DNA of 64,000 bases from Ruminococcus gauvreauii (lineage in GTDB: Bacteria; Bacillota; Clostridia; Lachnospirales; Lachnospiraceae): the NCBI RefSeq assembly GCF_025151995.1, contig NZ_CP102290.1, positions 1,178,001 through 1,242,000 on the forward strand. The letters run 5' to 3'. A program made the translations under genes and the position numbers. The notes beneath the pieces were generated by a model. It was given only the letters and a program-made list of their open reading frames with translations. It was not told the origin of the DNA and made no database searches. This document shows positions 34,236-42,635 of this stretch, in pieces. Each line of letters begins with the position of its first letter. Positions within the stretch are counted from its first letter, which is position 1.

Positions 34236-35210
34236 TCACTCGAAAGGATAGATGACACCCCACTCTTTTCTCAGATATTCTGTGATTTTGACTACTTTCA
34301 GGATCTCTTCATGCGGCATCTCCGGGCACTCCAGCAGCCCTTCCTCGATCGCCTTTTTACATGCCAGCACTTCATACTCATATCCGTTTATCTGTTCCGG
34401 CACCGGATATCTTGCAACAAGCTGACGTTTTTCATCCAACACGCGAATTTCTTCACAATTATTGATATTCTGCACCTCAATGCAGCCTTTTGTTCCGTTA
34501 ATTTCTCCCAGCCTGTTAGAATGCACAAGCATGGAGGCGTACAGTACCGCCATTTTTCCGTCCTCATAAATAAAGGTCATACTCTCCTGCGCATCAACCC
34601 CTGTTTCAAGCTTCACACACGTGGACTGAACCTCTTTGATCTTATCCCCAAAACACATCAGCGCAAAATTAATCGGATATACGCCTAAATCCATCAGCGC
34701 TCCGCCCGCCATCTCCAGTCTTCTCATCCTGTCAATATTGATATGCTCATAGCCGAGATTCCCGCTCAGTGATGTGATCTCTCCGATTACCTTACTTTCC
34801 ATAAGATCCTGAATCATTTTCCGGCTCGGCATATAGCGTGTCCACATCGCTTCAGCGATCAAAAGTTTCTTAGCCTCAGCCAGTGCAAACAGCTCTTCCG
34901 CCTGTGCAGACGTCACTGTAAATGGTTTTTCACAGAGCACAGGCTTTCCATGTTCCAGACACATCTTAGAATGTTCATAATGAAACACATGCGGAGTTGC
35001 CACATACACGAGATCAACTTCCGGATCACTCAGCATTTCCTCATAAGAGCCGTATGCCCTTGAAATCCCCCATTTCTCCGCAAATTCTTTTGCACGTTCA
35101 TAATCTCTGGCAGCAATCGCATATGCCTCAGCAACGGAACGGTCCAGTCCGCCAAGTGCAGTCGCCATGGATGTCGCGATGTTTCCAGCCCCCAATATCG
35201 CCACTTTCAT
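34236..35210 (-). CDS. Gfo/Idh/MocA oxidoreductase, dihydrodiol-dehydrogenase-like
   Basis: 324-residue NAD(P)-dependent dehydrogenase. Rossmann motif VAILGAGNIATSM, the family EKP in VLCEKPFTVTS, and AEAMWTRYMP plus GALMDLGVYPINFAL typical of the dimeric dihydrodiol dehydrogenase/glucose-fructose-oxidoreductase branch. The physiological substrate is unknown; sugars are likely. It has its own terminator and is the only gene on its transcript. A long low-similarity relative is the oxidoreductase at 18377-19390. Confidence 0.9.
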   Translation of the reverse strand: MKVAILGAGNIATSMATALGGLDRSVAEAYAIAARDYERAKEFAEKWGISRAYGSYEEMLSDPEVDLVYVATPHVFHYEHSKMCLEHGKPVLCEKPFTVTSAQAEELFALAEAKKLLIAEAMWTRYMPSRKMIQDLMESKVIGEITSLSGNLGYEHINIDRMRRLEMAGGALMDLGVYPINFALMCFGDKIKEVQSTCVKLETGVDAQESMTFIYEDGKMAVLYASMLVHSNRLGEINGTKGCIEVQNINNCEEIRVLDEKRQLVARYPVPEQINGYEYEVLACKKAIEEGLLECPEMPHEEILKVVKITEYLRKEWGVIYPFE

Positions 35211-35398
35211 TGTTGCATACCTCCTGGTTTTTGTTTTTACTATATCATAAATTTTTTCAAAAAACTAAAGCATTCCTGTCTACTTTCCCAGCTTTCTCCT
35301 GCCTTCATCTGCTAAGTTTTTATAATTTGTATAAAAAAACAGATATCAGAGATACTAACAGCGTAACGTAAATTTTTAAAATTACAGGAGGAAATGAC

Positions 35399-35629
35399 AT
35401 GTCTAAAAATTATTCTGATGACAGCACAAACAAAAATAAGATGAGCAACAACTCAAATTCCTACAACGAGTCCAACGAGAGCAGCAAAAACTCCACAAAC
35501 AGCTCCAACAGCTCTAACAGCACGAATAGCTCAAATAGCTCAAACAGCTCTAATAAGAATTCAACTAACAAGAATAAGGCTTCAAATTGCCACAATTCAA
35601 ATGAAAATTCTTCTACTTCAAAGTATTAA
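35399..35629 (+). CDS. Asn/Ser-rich low-complexity small protein
   Basis: 76 residues, of which 27 are Ser and 23 Asn (66 percent together), mostly as repeated S-S-N and S-N units, with some Lys and Thr, one Cys and a Tyr-ended tail. It has no signal peptide and no hydrophobic segment, so it should be disordered and hydrophilic. AGGAGG lies six to seven bases before the ATG and a strong terminator follows, so it is a genuine one-gene transcript. I do not recognise a family. Spore-associated low-complexity proteins look similar in composition, but that is only a guess. Confidence 0.7.
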   Translation: MSKNYSDDSTNKNKMSNNSNSYNESNESSKNSTNSSNSSNSTNSSNSSNSSNKNSTNKNKASNCHNSNENSSTSKY

Positions 35630-35653
35630 TTCACTCTCTTAAGCATCGAATTC

Positions 35654-35686
35654 AAAAAGCGTGTCGGTTCAGCCGACACGCTTTTT
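35654..35686. terminator. Bidirectional terminator
   Basis: Perfect hairpin AAAAAGCGTGTCGG/CCGACACGCTTTTT between the Asn/Ser-rich gene (plus) and the DUF1700 gene (minus), serving both. Confidence 0.9.
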
Positions 35687-35694
35687 CTGTATTA

Positions 35695-36138
35695 TCATCT
35701 TTTCTTTAAACTGGAAGTGATCAGAAGAATGATCAGTACCGGTACCAGAATCGGCGACAAAAACCTGAATATACTCCCAACCAGCCACAGGACGATTCCA
35801 AGGACAAGCACAACGACGACAGCTGCCACAATGCAGCCCCAGTTTCTGTCCGTCTTTATGCTCCAGCTTCTCTCCCGGCTCTGTCCGCCGTTCTGATGAT
35901 TCTGCTGTATATTTTCCGCTGCCGGATCATCTTCCATCTGTCCGTGTGTATCCAAAATCGTTCTTGCCAGCAGCGTTGGATTTCCCAGTTCTTCCAACAC
36001 CTGAGATTCCGGCTTCCCGCCGCGCACTTCATCAAGAATATACTTCGAATAATAATTGACCTGCTCAGAAATGTCGCGTTCAGACATTCCCTCTTTTAGC
36101 TTTTCTCTCAATGCTTCCAGAAACTCTGTCCTGTCCAT
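35695..36138 (-). CDS. DUF1700-type small membrane protein
   Basis: 147 residues. The N-terminal half (MDRTEFLEALREKLKEGMSE ... VNYYSKYILDEV, then ESQVLEELGNPTLLA) is the DUF1700/HAAS-type helical domain, which in other bacteria often acts with PadR-type regulators or as a signalling anchor. The C-terminal third is two membrane segments (CIVAAVVVVLVLGIVLWLVG and a second one) ending in a basic tail. The ATG at 36138 has GGAGG six bases upstream. It is 28 bases downstream of capA. Confidence 0.8.
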   Translation of the reverse strand: MDRTEFLEALREKLKEGMSERDISEQVNYYSKYILDEVRGGKPESQVLEELGNPTLLARTILDTHGQMEDDPAAENIQQNHQNGGQSRERSWSIKTDRNWGCIVAAVVVVLVLGIVLWLVGSIFRFLSPILVPVLIILLITSSLKKR

Positions 36139-36166
36139 CTGTTCCTCCAATCGTATGGTATAAGTC

Positions 36167-37333
36167 TTATCTATTTTCGGCACTGTCTGACAATCCGGCG
36201 CTATATTCATCGATCCGCTGCTGAATACGGGTTTTTTCATCTCCTTCAGCCGGTATCGGCTGATAATTATTATATCCAGATTCCGACGAAATAGAACACG
36301 GAATAATATTGACCACATCATCCGTTTCCACCTGATCGCCTGTCACAGTAAACGTCTGCTGAAAAATCATCGTGTCCTTGTCACTGGGGTTTGAATTCCC
36401 TCCGAAGCAAAAATTAGCCAGACTGTATACAATATTTTTTCCCTTATATTTCTCTATTCCCTGCAATACATGCGGATGATGTCCCAGAACCAGATCCGCC
36501 CCGGAATCAACTGCGATGTGTGCCAGTGAAACCTGTGTCTCATCCGGATAATTCTCTTTCTCTGATCCCCAGTGAAAGCTCACAATGACAAGCTGTGCTC
36601 CCTGCGCCCGGACCTCCGCAATGTTTTCTTTCAGCTGCGTCTCCCGCTCCATGCCGTCCGCAAGTACATAGATTCCAACTAATCCTACCTTGACTCCTTT
36701 CACATCCGCTACAGCAGTTCGGTCATATCCAAAACTGGTAATTCCGGCAGCCTCCACATTTTTTATGGTATCCTCATACCCCTGCTCTCCGTAATCACGG
36801 CTGTGGTTATTAGCGAGATTTACCGCTTCCACAGATCCGGACGTAAGAATCTGTGTATATTCGGGTTCTCCTTTAAAAGAAAATGTTTTTTCCTGGAGAT
36901 CTTCCGAAGTGGTAAGCGGTCCTTCGAGATTCACGATTGTCAAATCATCTTCTTCGAATATGGGTTTTACATTCCGTAAAAAATAAGAGGGGTCCCCGAC
37001 GCTGTCAAACATCGCATTAAAACTGGTATCATAATCAAAGTCTTCATCCGTTCCGAGTGTGCAGTCGCCAGCCGCGCTCACAGTAATTTGCATCGGTTCA
37101 GGCGAGGGCTCCGGTGTCTTTGCGTCCTGCACCTCCTGCGTCCCCGCCGTCCTGACAGCCTCAGGCTCATTCTTTCCTCTCACTGCCCTGACGATCAATA
37201 CTGCCGTGAGAACCAAAACCAGTGCCAGCACAGTGACTATGATTCGTCTCATTAACTGTATCTGCCGTTCACGTACCCCCATTCTCCTGCGGCGCGTATT
37301 GCTTCTTCTCCTTCTTCTGCCCGTATATCCCAT
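36167..37333 (-). CDS. CapA-family (poly-gamma-glutamate synthesis type) protein
   Basis: 388 residues. A very basic cytosolic N-terminus (GRRRRRSNTRRRR) leads into one membrane segment (IIVTVLALVLVLTAVLIV), and the rest is an extracellular CapA domain of the calcineurin-like fold: AAGDCTLGTD, NLEGPLTT, LANNHSRDYGEQG, FHWGSE and LGHHPHVLQGIE. These hold the metal-binding residues. CapA is needed for poly-gamma-glutamate export in Bacillus; no capB or capC is present here, and in Clostridia such solitary proteins have unproven roles. Co-transcribed with the DUF1700 gene. Confidence 0.88.
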   Translation of the reverse strand: MGYTGRRRRRSNTRRRRMGVRERQIQLMRRIIVTVLALVLVLTAVLIVRAVRGKNEPEAVRTAGTQEVQDAKTPEPSPEPMQITVSAAGDCTLGTDEDFDYDTSFNAMFDSVGDPSYFLRNVKPIFEEDDLTIVNLEGPLTTSEDLQEKTFSFKGEPEYTQILTSGSVEAVNLANNHSRDYGEQGYEDTIKNVEAAGITSFGYDRTAVADVKGVKVGLVGIYVLADGMERETQLKENIAEVRAQGAQLVIVSFHWGSEKENYPDETQVSLAHIAVDSGADLVLGHHPHVLQGIEKYKGKNIVYSLANFCFGGNSNPSDKDTMIFQQTFTVTGDQVETDDVVNIIPCSISSESGYNNYQPIPAEGDEKTRIQQRIDEYSAGLSDSAENR

Positions 37334-37430
37334 TTTATCTTAAATCCTTTTCTTTTGTCTTATCAGGTGCTACTATAGTAGCAAGTTTACCATAAGTTAA
37401 CACGAAATGAAATACGGGGGAATTAATATT

Positions 37431-37994
37431 ATGAAAAATTATCAGATCACTCAGTGGTGCAGCCACTTTATGAAAGAACAGATTAGACCCGGAGACCTCT
37501 GTATCGACGCCACCGCCGGAAATGGACACGACACCCTTCTGCTGTGCCGGCTCGTCGGGGAAACCGGACGCGTACTCGCCTTTGATATCCAGCCCGAAGC
37601 CCTGGAACGCACCCGCAGCCGGCTCACAGAACACGGAGTTGCCGGCCGTGCAGAGCTGATTTTGGACAGTCACAGTAATTTATCCCGCTATGCAGCAGAG
37701 GGCTCGGTATCCTGCATTGTATTTAATCTCGGTTACCTGCCGTCTGGAGATCACACGATTGCAACTCACCCTAAAAGCACTATTGCGGCGCTTGAAGCAG
37801 GTCTTTTACTTTTACAGAAAAACGGAATCATCTCGCTTTGCATCTACAGCGGCAAAGACAGCGGATTCGTGGAGCGTGATGCTGTATTGGCATATTTAAA
37901 AGCACTGGATCCCAAGCGTTTTATTGTAATTATGAGCCAATATTATAACCGCCCCAATCACCCGCCTATTCCGGTTTTAATCATTAAAATTTGA
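37431..37994 (+). CDS. mnmM: tRNA (nm5s2U34) methyltransferase MnmM / YtqB family
   Basis: 187-residue class I SAM-dependent methyltransferase. The SAM loop is CIDATAGNGHDTLLL; the family motif FNLGYLPSGDH is followed by IATHPKSTIAAL and ends with SQYYNRPNHPPIPVLII. This is the YtqB group, shown in Bacillus to methylate the wobble uridine modification nm5s2U to mnm5s2U (family knowledge). I use the ATG at 37431 over an in-frame ATG eight codons upstream because only it has a purine-rich site before it and it aligns with family starts. Confidence 0.85.
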   Translation: MKNYQITQWCSHFMKEQIRPGDLCIDATAGNGHDTLLLCRLVGETGRVLAFDIQPEALERTRSRLTEHGVAGRAELILDSHSNLSRYAAEGSVSCIVFNLGYLPSGDHTIATHPKSTIAALEAGLLLLQKNGIISLCIYSGKDSGFVERDAVLAYLKALDPKRFIVIMSQYYNRPNHPPIPVLIIKI

Positions 37995-38007
37995 TCTTTG
38001 CATAAAA

Positions 38008-38046
38008 CAAAACCCTGTTTACATTTCCGTAAACAGGGCTTTTTCT
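38008..38046. terminator. Bidirectional terminator between mnmM and tRNA-Arg
   Basis: Hairpin CCCTGTTTAC/GTAAACAGGG with a T run on the plus strand and, on the minus strand, a TTTTGTTTTA tail after the tRNA-Arg transcript. Confidence 0.85.
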
Positions 38047-38049
38047 TTA

Positions 38050-38123
38050 CGTGCGTTAGAGGATTCGAACCCCCGACCTTTTGGTCCGTAGCCAAACGCT
38101 CTATCCAGCTGAGCTAAACGCAC
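38050..38123 (-). tRNA. tRNA-Arg (anticodon ACG)
   Basis: 74 bases. Anticodon arm TTTGG-CTACGGA-CCAAA gives ACG (inosine-34 in mature form). Acceptor GTGCGTT/AACGCAC. It has its own promoter and shares the terminator with mnmM. Confidence 0.93.
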
Positions 38124-38155
38124 ATCATCGCTAAACTATTTTCGCGACAATGATT

Positions 38156-38184
38156 ATTATACATACACGCACGTTGTTTGTCAA
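38156..38184 (-). promoter_or_regulatory. Promoter of tRNA-Arg(ACG)
   Basis: Minus-strand TTGACA (38179-38184) and TATAAT (38156-38161) with a 17-base spacer. Confidence 0.85.
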
Positions 38185-38203
38185 TACTTGTTTTAAATTT
38201 CTT

Positions 38204-39439
38204 CTAATTTCTTCTAAGCGCCTCAATCGGGCTTAGTTTTGCAGCCTTTCTTGCAGGATAGATCCCGAAGAAGATACCGACTGCGCAGGAAAACAGCGTC
38301 GCTCCCAAAATGGTCGTTGCGCTCAATCCCGGTGTCATATTCATATTCTGCGTCGAGTTTATGACACTGCAGATGCCGAATGCACCGGCAAGTCCCAGAA
38401 TGATCCCGATGATGCCTCCAAGAATCGTCAGAATCGCTGATTCCGCAAGAAATTGTGCCATAATCGACGATGTCTTTGCGCCGAGTGACTTTCGAATACC
38501 GATTTCCCTTGTCCGCTCAGTTACCGACACGAGCATGATGTTCATAACACCGATACCGCCTACCAGCAGGGAGATACCTGCCACGCATGAGATAAACGCT
38601 GTCACCACGCCCATCATACTGTTCATCGTCTTCATAATATCCTGGAAGCTCTGCACCTGGTAGTAGTCCTCACCTGCACTCTGATGACAGGATTCCAGAA
38701 CCTTTACTACTTTATTCGATATTTCCTGAGAATCCATCGTCTTATCCGCCAGCACTACAAAATAGTAAAACTGGTCATATGTATCATCATATTCCTGGAG
38801 TGACGTATAAGGAACATCAATATAGACCGGCATGCCCTCATATGTATAGGAGACAAATGCCCCGTTTTCAGGCTGCTGAGTCACTCCTACAATCTGATAA
38901 CTTTTCGTGACACCGTTGTAAGTGACATCGATATCCATACCGACAACGTCATCCGAACCAAACAGCCTCTTTGCATCGGAGTCTGAGATTACACAGACCC
39001 GTCTCGCCTCCGAGACATCAGCAGCCGTAAAATAATGCCCGCGTTTGATCTGGGAAGTCGAAAACATCGGCTGATTTTCCGTGGCACCGGTCAGACTAAT
39101 AGAAAATTCTCCTTTTCCCGTCGAAGTTTCCCCTGACCATCCGCTTGAAGGGCTGACCGCTTCAACACCCGGTACCTTATCCATGATTGCCTGCATATCG
39201 TCCGGCGTCATGTATTCACCGGCAGTCATCGCGTCATCACTGCACATCACCTGGATCTGACCGCCTCCCGCACTGTCCATCTCATCATTCATCTGGTTCG
39301 TGGTTCCCGCTCCGACAGCCATGATCATAATAACCGAAGCAATACCGATGATGATACCCAGCATGGTCAGGAGGGAGCGGCCCTTGTTGGCCATAATGTT
39401 GTGTATGGCCATCTTAATATATTCTATCAAATTTCCCAT
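38204..39439 (-). CDS. MacB-type ABC transporter permease
   Basis: 411 residues. One N-terminal membrane helix (LLTMLGIIIGIASVIMIMAVG), a large extracellular MacB_PCD domain of about 220 residues, then the FtsX domain with three helices (about 275-300, 330-355, 370-395), including the conserved GGIGVMNIMLVSVTERTREIGIRKSLGAK. Such permeases use ATP to move substrates, often peptides or drugs, outward by a mechanical mechanism rather than a channel. It is the last gene of the ATPase - adaptor - permease operon. Confidence 0.93.
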   Translation of the reverse strand: MGNLIEYIKMAIHNIMANKGRSLLTMLGIIIGIASVIMIMAVGAGTTNQMNDEMDSAGGGQIQVMCSDDAMTAGEYMTPDDMQAIMDKVPGVEAVSPSSGWSGETSTGKGEFSISLTGATENQPMFSTSQIKRGHYFTAADVSEARRVCVISDSDAKRLFGSDDVVGMDIDVTYNGVTKSYQIVGVTQQPENGAFVSYTYEGMPVYIDVPYTSLQEYDDTYDQFYYFVVLADKTMDSQEISNKVVKVLESCHQSAGEDYYQVQSFQDIMKTMNSMMGVVTAFISCVAGISLLVGGIGVMNIMLVSVTERTREIGIRKSLGAKTSSIMAQFLAESAILTILGGIIGIILGLAGAFGICSVINSTQNMNMTPGLSATTILGATLFSCAVGIFFGIYPARKAAKLSPIEALRRN

Positions 39440-39469
39440 GTTAAGTCCCTTTCCTGATGCCTGTCCGGA

Positions 39470-41137
39470 TTATACATCATCTTCCAGTACAGCGCCTTCC
39501 GGTACTCCATCTGCTCCGCCGGCCGCACCGCTCGCTGCCTGTGCCTGATCACCCTCCTGAAGCGTTCCGAGATCCGGAATCACCTGATCCCCTTCTTTTA
39601 ATCCGCTTTTCACTTCCATGTATTCATCAGAGGAAATTCCTGTTTCTATTGTCTGTTTCGCGATGACTCCATCACGCAGCACATAACAGAAAGAACCATC
39701 ATTCCCAATATTGACCGCTTCAACCGGAACCACCAGTACATTGTCTGCAGATGCGGCCTGGACGGTAACTTTTGCTTCCACACCGATAAAAATATTTTCA
39801 TCCGGATTATCAATCTTCACGGTCGCACCGATCATCGGAGTTCCCTTCTCATTGGGTATTGCAACTTTATTGATTTTGGTCAGCGTTCCCTGATAAGTAT
39901 TATCGCCCAGCGTGATTGTTGCCTTCTGCCCTTCTTTGAGCATTGCAAAGTCATACTTGGAGACCTGGATTTCAACACAGACATTCTTCGTGCTTTCCAG
40001 TGTAAACATCTCCATCCCCTGGGATACTGCAGCACCGCCTGCCACCTTGGAATCGGAGATGACGCCGGTAAATTCAGCCTGCACTCCTTTTTTACCTTCA
40101 GCGATCAGTTCCTCTACGGATTTCGCTTCCAGTTCCGACAGGTTGGTCGCAACCTGCATCTTTTCTTTGGTTTCGGCTGTCAGTGTAGACACATCAGCCT
40201 CCGCAGCCGCTTTCTCCGACGCAAGCTCTCCCTGGAGTTCTGCCAGCGTAGCGCTCGCACGTTCCAGTTCTCTCTGCAGCTCAGTCGTATCTGTCGATGC
40301 AATCTCCTCTCCTGATACTGCACCCCCCGCGCCTGTACTATAGGCAGGCTCTGTTGGCGGTTGAGCAGCTAACCTATTATAATCATCCACGGCAAGGCTA
40401 TAATCTTCCAGAGCCTTTGCTTTCTGCTCCTCTGTAGCCGAAGGAAGTTGACTCCTTTTCAGTGCATCAGCTTTGACTTTGCTCAGTTTTTCCAATTTTT
40501 TATCATATTCTGCTTTCTCTTTGTCATATTCTGCTTTCTGCTGTGCATACAGCTCCTGAGCTTCTGCTGTCGCATCCTGCGCCTCCTGAATCGCCTCATT
40601 CTTAGCATTTTCTGTCTCTGCCGCGATCGCATCCTGAAGGTCGTACACATACTGCTGCCAGTCATCGACCTGCGCCTGCAGAGACTGTGCGTTTGCCGCG
40701 GCTGTCGCCTGTTTGTCCGCTGCTTTGTTCGCCTGGTTTACGGCATCGTTATAATCAAGCTTACCGGACTTCACGTTCAGTTCGGCTTTCTGATTTTCTT
40801 TTTCCAGATCCTCCAGATCATATGTAATCAGCTGCTCTCCCTCTTTCACGCTGTCGCCGACTTCAAACGGCATGTCCTGAACCGTAGCGTTCACCGGTGA
40901 GTAGAAGGTCTTTTTCTGAAGACTCTTAACCGTCCCCGTTGCATCCAGTTCTTCGGATACATCCCCCTTCTCCACATTGATCACATTTACCTGCGCCGTC
41001 GCCTCAGGAGCCTTTACATTTTTGCTGGCAAGTGCCAGCACGGCAATAATCACCACAACAGCGGCGATCACTCCGATCATAATTTTATTGATCTTTTTCT
41101 TCTTCACCATGATTTCGTTTTCCTCCCCATGTGTCAT
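39470..41137 (-). CDS. HlyD/MacA-type membrane-fusion adaptor of the efflux operon
   Basis: 555 residues. One N-terminal membrane segment (IMIGVIAAVVVIIAVLALAS), the biotinyl-lipoyl half-motif (VNATVQDMPFEVGDSVKEGEQL), then a very long coiled coil rich in Ala, Glu, Gln and Lys (about residues 110-330), the second lipoyl half (AEFTGVISDSKVAGGAAVSQGM) and a beta-barrel with VPVEAVNIGN. The C-terminus is Gly/Ala/Glu-rich. Its first ATG overlaps the stop of the ATPase gene (ATGA); an ATG nine codons later has GGAGG before it and may be used instead. The coiled coil is longer than usual for Gram-positive MacA-like proteins. Confidence 0.9.
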   Translation of the reverse strand: MTHGEENEIMVKKKKINKIMIGVIAAVVVIIAVLALASKNVKAPEATAQVNVINVEKGDVSEELDATGTVKSLQKKTFYSPVNATVQDMPFEVGDSVKEGEQLITYDLEDLEKENQKAELNVKSGKLDYNDAVNQANKAADKQATAAANAQSLQAQVDDWQQYVYDLQDAIAAETENAKNEAIQEAQDATAEAQELYAQQKAEYDKEKAEYDKKLEKLSKVKADALKRSQLPSATEEQKAKALEDYSLAVDDYNRLAAQPPTEPAYSTGAGGAVSGEEIASTDTTELQRELERASATLAELQGELASEKAAAEADVSTLTAETKEKMQVATNLSELEAKSVEELIAEGKKGVQAEFTGVISDSKVAGGAAVSQGMEMFTLESTKNVCVEIQVSKYDFAMLKEGQKATITLGDNTYQGTLTKINKVAIPNEKGTPMIGATVKIDNPDENIFIGVEAKVTVQAASADNVLVVPVEAVNIGNDGSFCYVLRDGVIAKQTIETGISSDEYMEVKSGLKEGDQVIPDLGTLQEGDQAQAASGAAGGADGVPEGAVLEDDV

Positions 41138-41829
41138 GAATAATTCTCATTAATGATGTCTGATTCAATTTTCCCGTCCATAATACGGACTACACGTTTC
41201 GCCTGAGCGGCGATGCCGTCATCGTGCGTAATCAGAATTATGGTTCTCCCCTCTTTGTGCATACCTTTTAAAATCCGAAGTATTTCCTTGCTGGAGGCGG
41301 AATCCAGATTACCGGTCGGTTCATCTGCAAGAATCACCGGCGGTTTTGCCGCCACAGCCCTTGCAATCGCCACCCTCTGCTGCTGTCCGCCGGACATTTC
41401 AGATGGTTTATGCGTCATACGAGCCTCCAGTCCAACCATTTTCAGAGCATTGACCGACAACTCTTTCCTTGTCTTCCTGTCAATCCCCCTGTAAATCAGC
41501 GGCAGCTCAACATTTTCCAGCGCCGTGAGATTTGGAATCAGGTTAAAACCCTGAAAGATAAATCCTATTTCTTTATTCCGGACAACCGACAGATCGTTGT
41601 CCTTCATTGTCGCAACCTCCGTCCCATTCAGCCAGTAATCTCCTGATGTCGGTACATCCAGACATCCCAGCATGTTCATCAGGGTGGATTTTCCAGACCC
41701 TGACTGTCCGATGATCGCCACAAATTCCCCCTCATTGATCGTAAGATTCACGTGATCGAGCGCGCGCACCTCATTTTCACCCGGATTGTAGATCTTACAC
41801 ATGTCACTTACCCGAATCAATGCTTCCAT
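41134..41829 (-). CDS. MacB-type ABC transporter ATPase
   Basis: 231 residues, a complete ATPase: Walker A GQSGSGKSTLMN, Q loop GFIFQGFNLIPNLTALENV, signature MSGGQQQRVAIARA, Walker B VILADEPTGNLDS, switch His in ILITHD. The close match to LolD/MacB-type ATPases fits the MacB-like permease encoded two genes later. It is the first gene of the operon. Confidence 0.95.
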   Translation of the reverse strand: MEALIRVSDMCKIYNPGENEVRALDHVNLTINEGEFVAIIGQSGSGKSTLMNMLGCLDVPTSGDYWLNGTEVATMKDNDLSVVRNKEIGFIFQGFNLIPNLTALENVELPLIYRGIDRKTRKELSVNALKMVGLEARMTHKPSEMSGGQQQRVAIARAVAAKPPVILADEPTGNLDSASSKEILRILKGMHKEGRTIILITHDDGIAAQAKRVVRIMDGKIESDIINENYS

Positions 41830-41859
41830 TTTGTCCCTCTTTCTTACTTCTTACTTTTT

Positions 41860-41904
41860 TAAAAGAAAACAGTGCAGGGAATCAACCAATACTTCCTTGC
41901 ACTG
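41860..41904 (-). terminator. Terminator after the 41920-42432 gene
   Basis: Minus-strand hairpin CAGTGCAAGGAA/TTCCCTGCACTG followed by TTTTCTTTT. It separates the membrane-protein gene from the efflux operon. Confidence 0.75.
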
Positions 41905-41919
41905 AGGTTTCTTTCTGAT

Positions 41920-42432
41920 TTACTGGTCCTTGCCCTCATCCTTCTTCGGCTGATTCATGCTGTCAGAAGAAACTTCCAGAATATTAGCCACATCATCGAT
42001 GGGAGAAGGTTTTGAACCGGTTTCTACCTGGTTATTTCTCATGGCTCCCCAGAAATAGAGGAGCGGAAGAATCACACCGATAATGACATTGATTACGCTA
42101 AAGGATCCCTGTACCACAGAAACTACTGCCGCTGCGAGCACCCAGATGATCATAACAGCTCCGAAAATCACATTGATTTTTGACTTTTCCGGTTTGTTGC
42201 AGTTCTTCACGCCAAAAATCCCGGCGGCAATATAGACAATGCCCTCAATCGTACCGATAATAGACGTCATGATAAGCGCCTCACTCGTCACGCCGGTCAT
42301 TGCCATAACCTGCATCATCTGTTCCGACTGTGACATCGCCAGCGATGAAATACAGCCAAGCAGACCAAATGCTCCCAAAATAATTAATATAATGCCAACT
42401 ACCTGTAATAAAGTTTTTCCTGGTGCTTTCAT
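41920..42432 (-). CDS. Small four-helix membrane protein
   Basis: 170 residues with about four membrane segments (LLQVVGIILIILGAFGLLGC, ALIMTSIIGTIEGIVYIAAG, INVIFGAVMIIWVLAAAVV, VINVIIGVILPLLYFWGA) and a hydrophilic C-terminus of about 35 residues. I do not recognise a named family; small proteins of this kind are often listed as hypothetical. It lies upstream of the MacAB-type operon on the same strand but has its own terminator. Confidence 0.75.
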   Translation of the reverse strand: MKAPGKTLLQVVGIILIILGAFGLLGCISSLAMSQSEQMMQVMAMTGVTSEALIMTSIIGTIEGIVYIAAGIFGVKNCNKPEKSKINVIFGAVMIIWVLAAAVVSVVQGSFSVINVIIGVILPLLYFWGAMRNNQVETGSKPSPIDDVANILEVSSDSMNQPKKDEGKDQ

Positions 42433-42635
42433 TTCACTTATCCTCCCCCGTTTAGGAACTATAATATTCTACCTTATATATCATCCTTTATTTTATTTTG
42501 TATTGCGCCGCTTGTCAAACACTTCACAGAATTTTAAGGAATTCTTAAGGTGTCACGTTGATTTTCTCTGCTTTCTATACTAATATTAAAATCAGAACGG
42601 TATTTTCACAGCAAAAGAGAGGTGATTGTCCCTGT

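Noticed and set aside
33977..34258. 93-codon minus-strand frame overlapping the Gfo/Idh/MocA gene end
   Set aside because: It runs through a terminator hairpin, has AT-rich low-information sequence and overlaps the real gene; no ribosome site.
35480..35570. Short repeats as a CRISPR or tandem repeat array
   Set aside because: They are codon repeats for Ser and Asn inside an open reading frame with a proper start and stop.
42520..42560. Palindrome around GGAATTC before the VWA gene as an operator
   Set aside because: Short and AT-rich; no matching promoter and no related regulator nearby.
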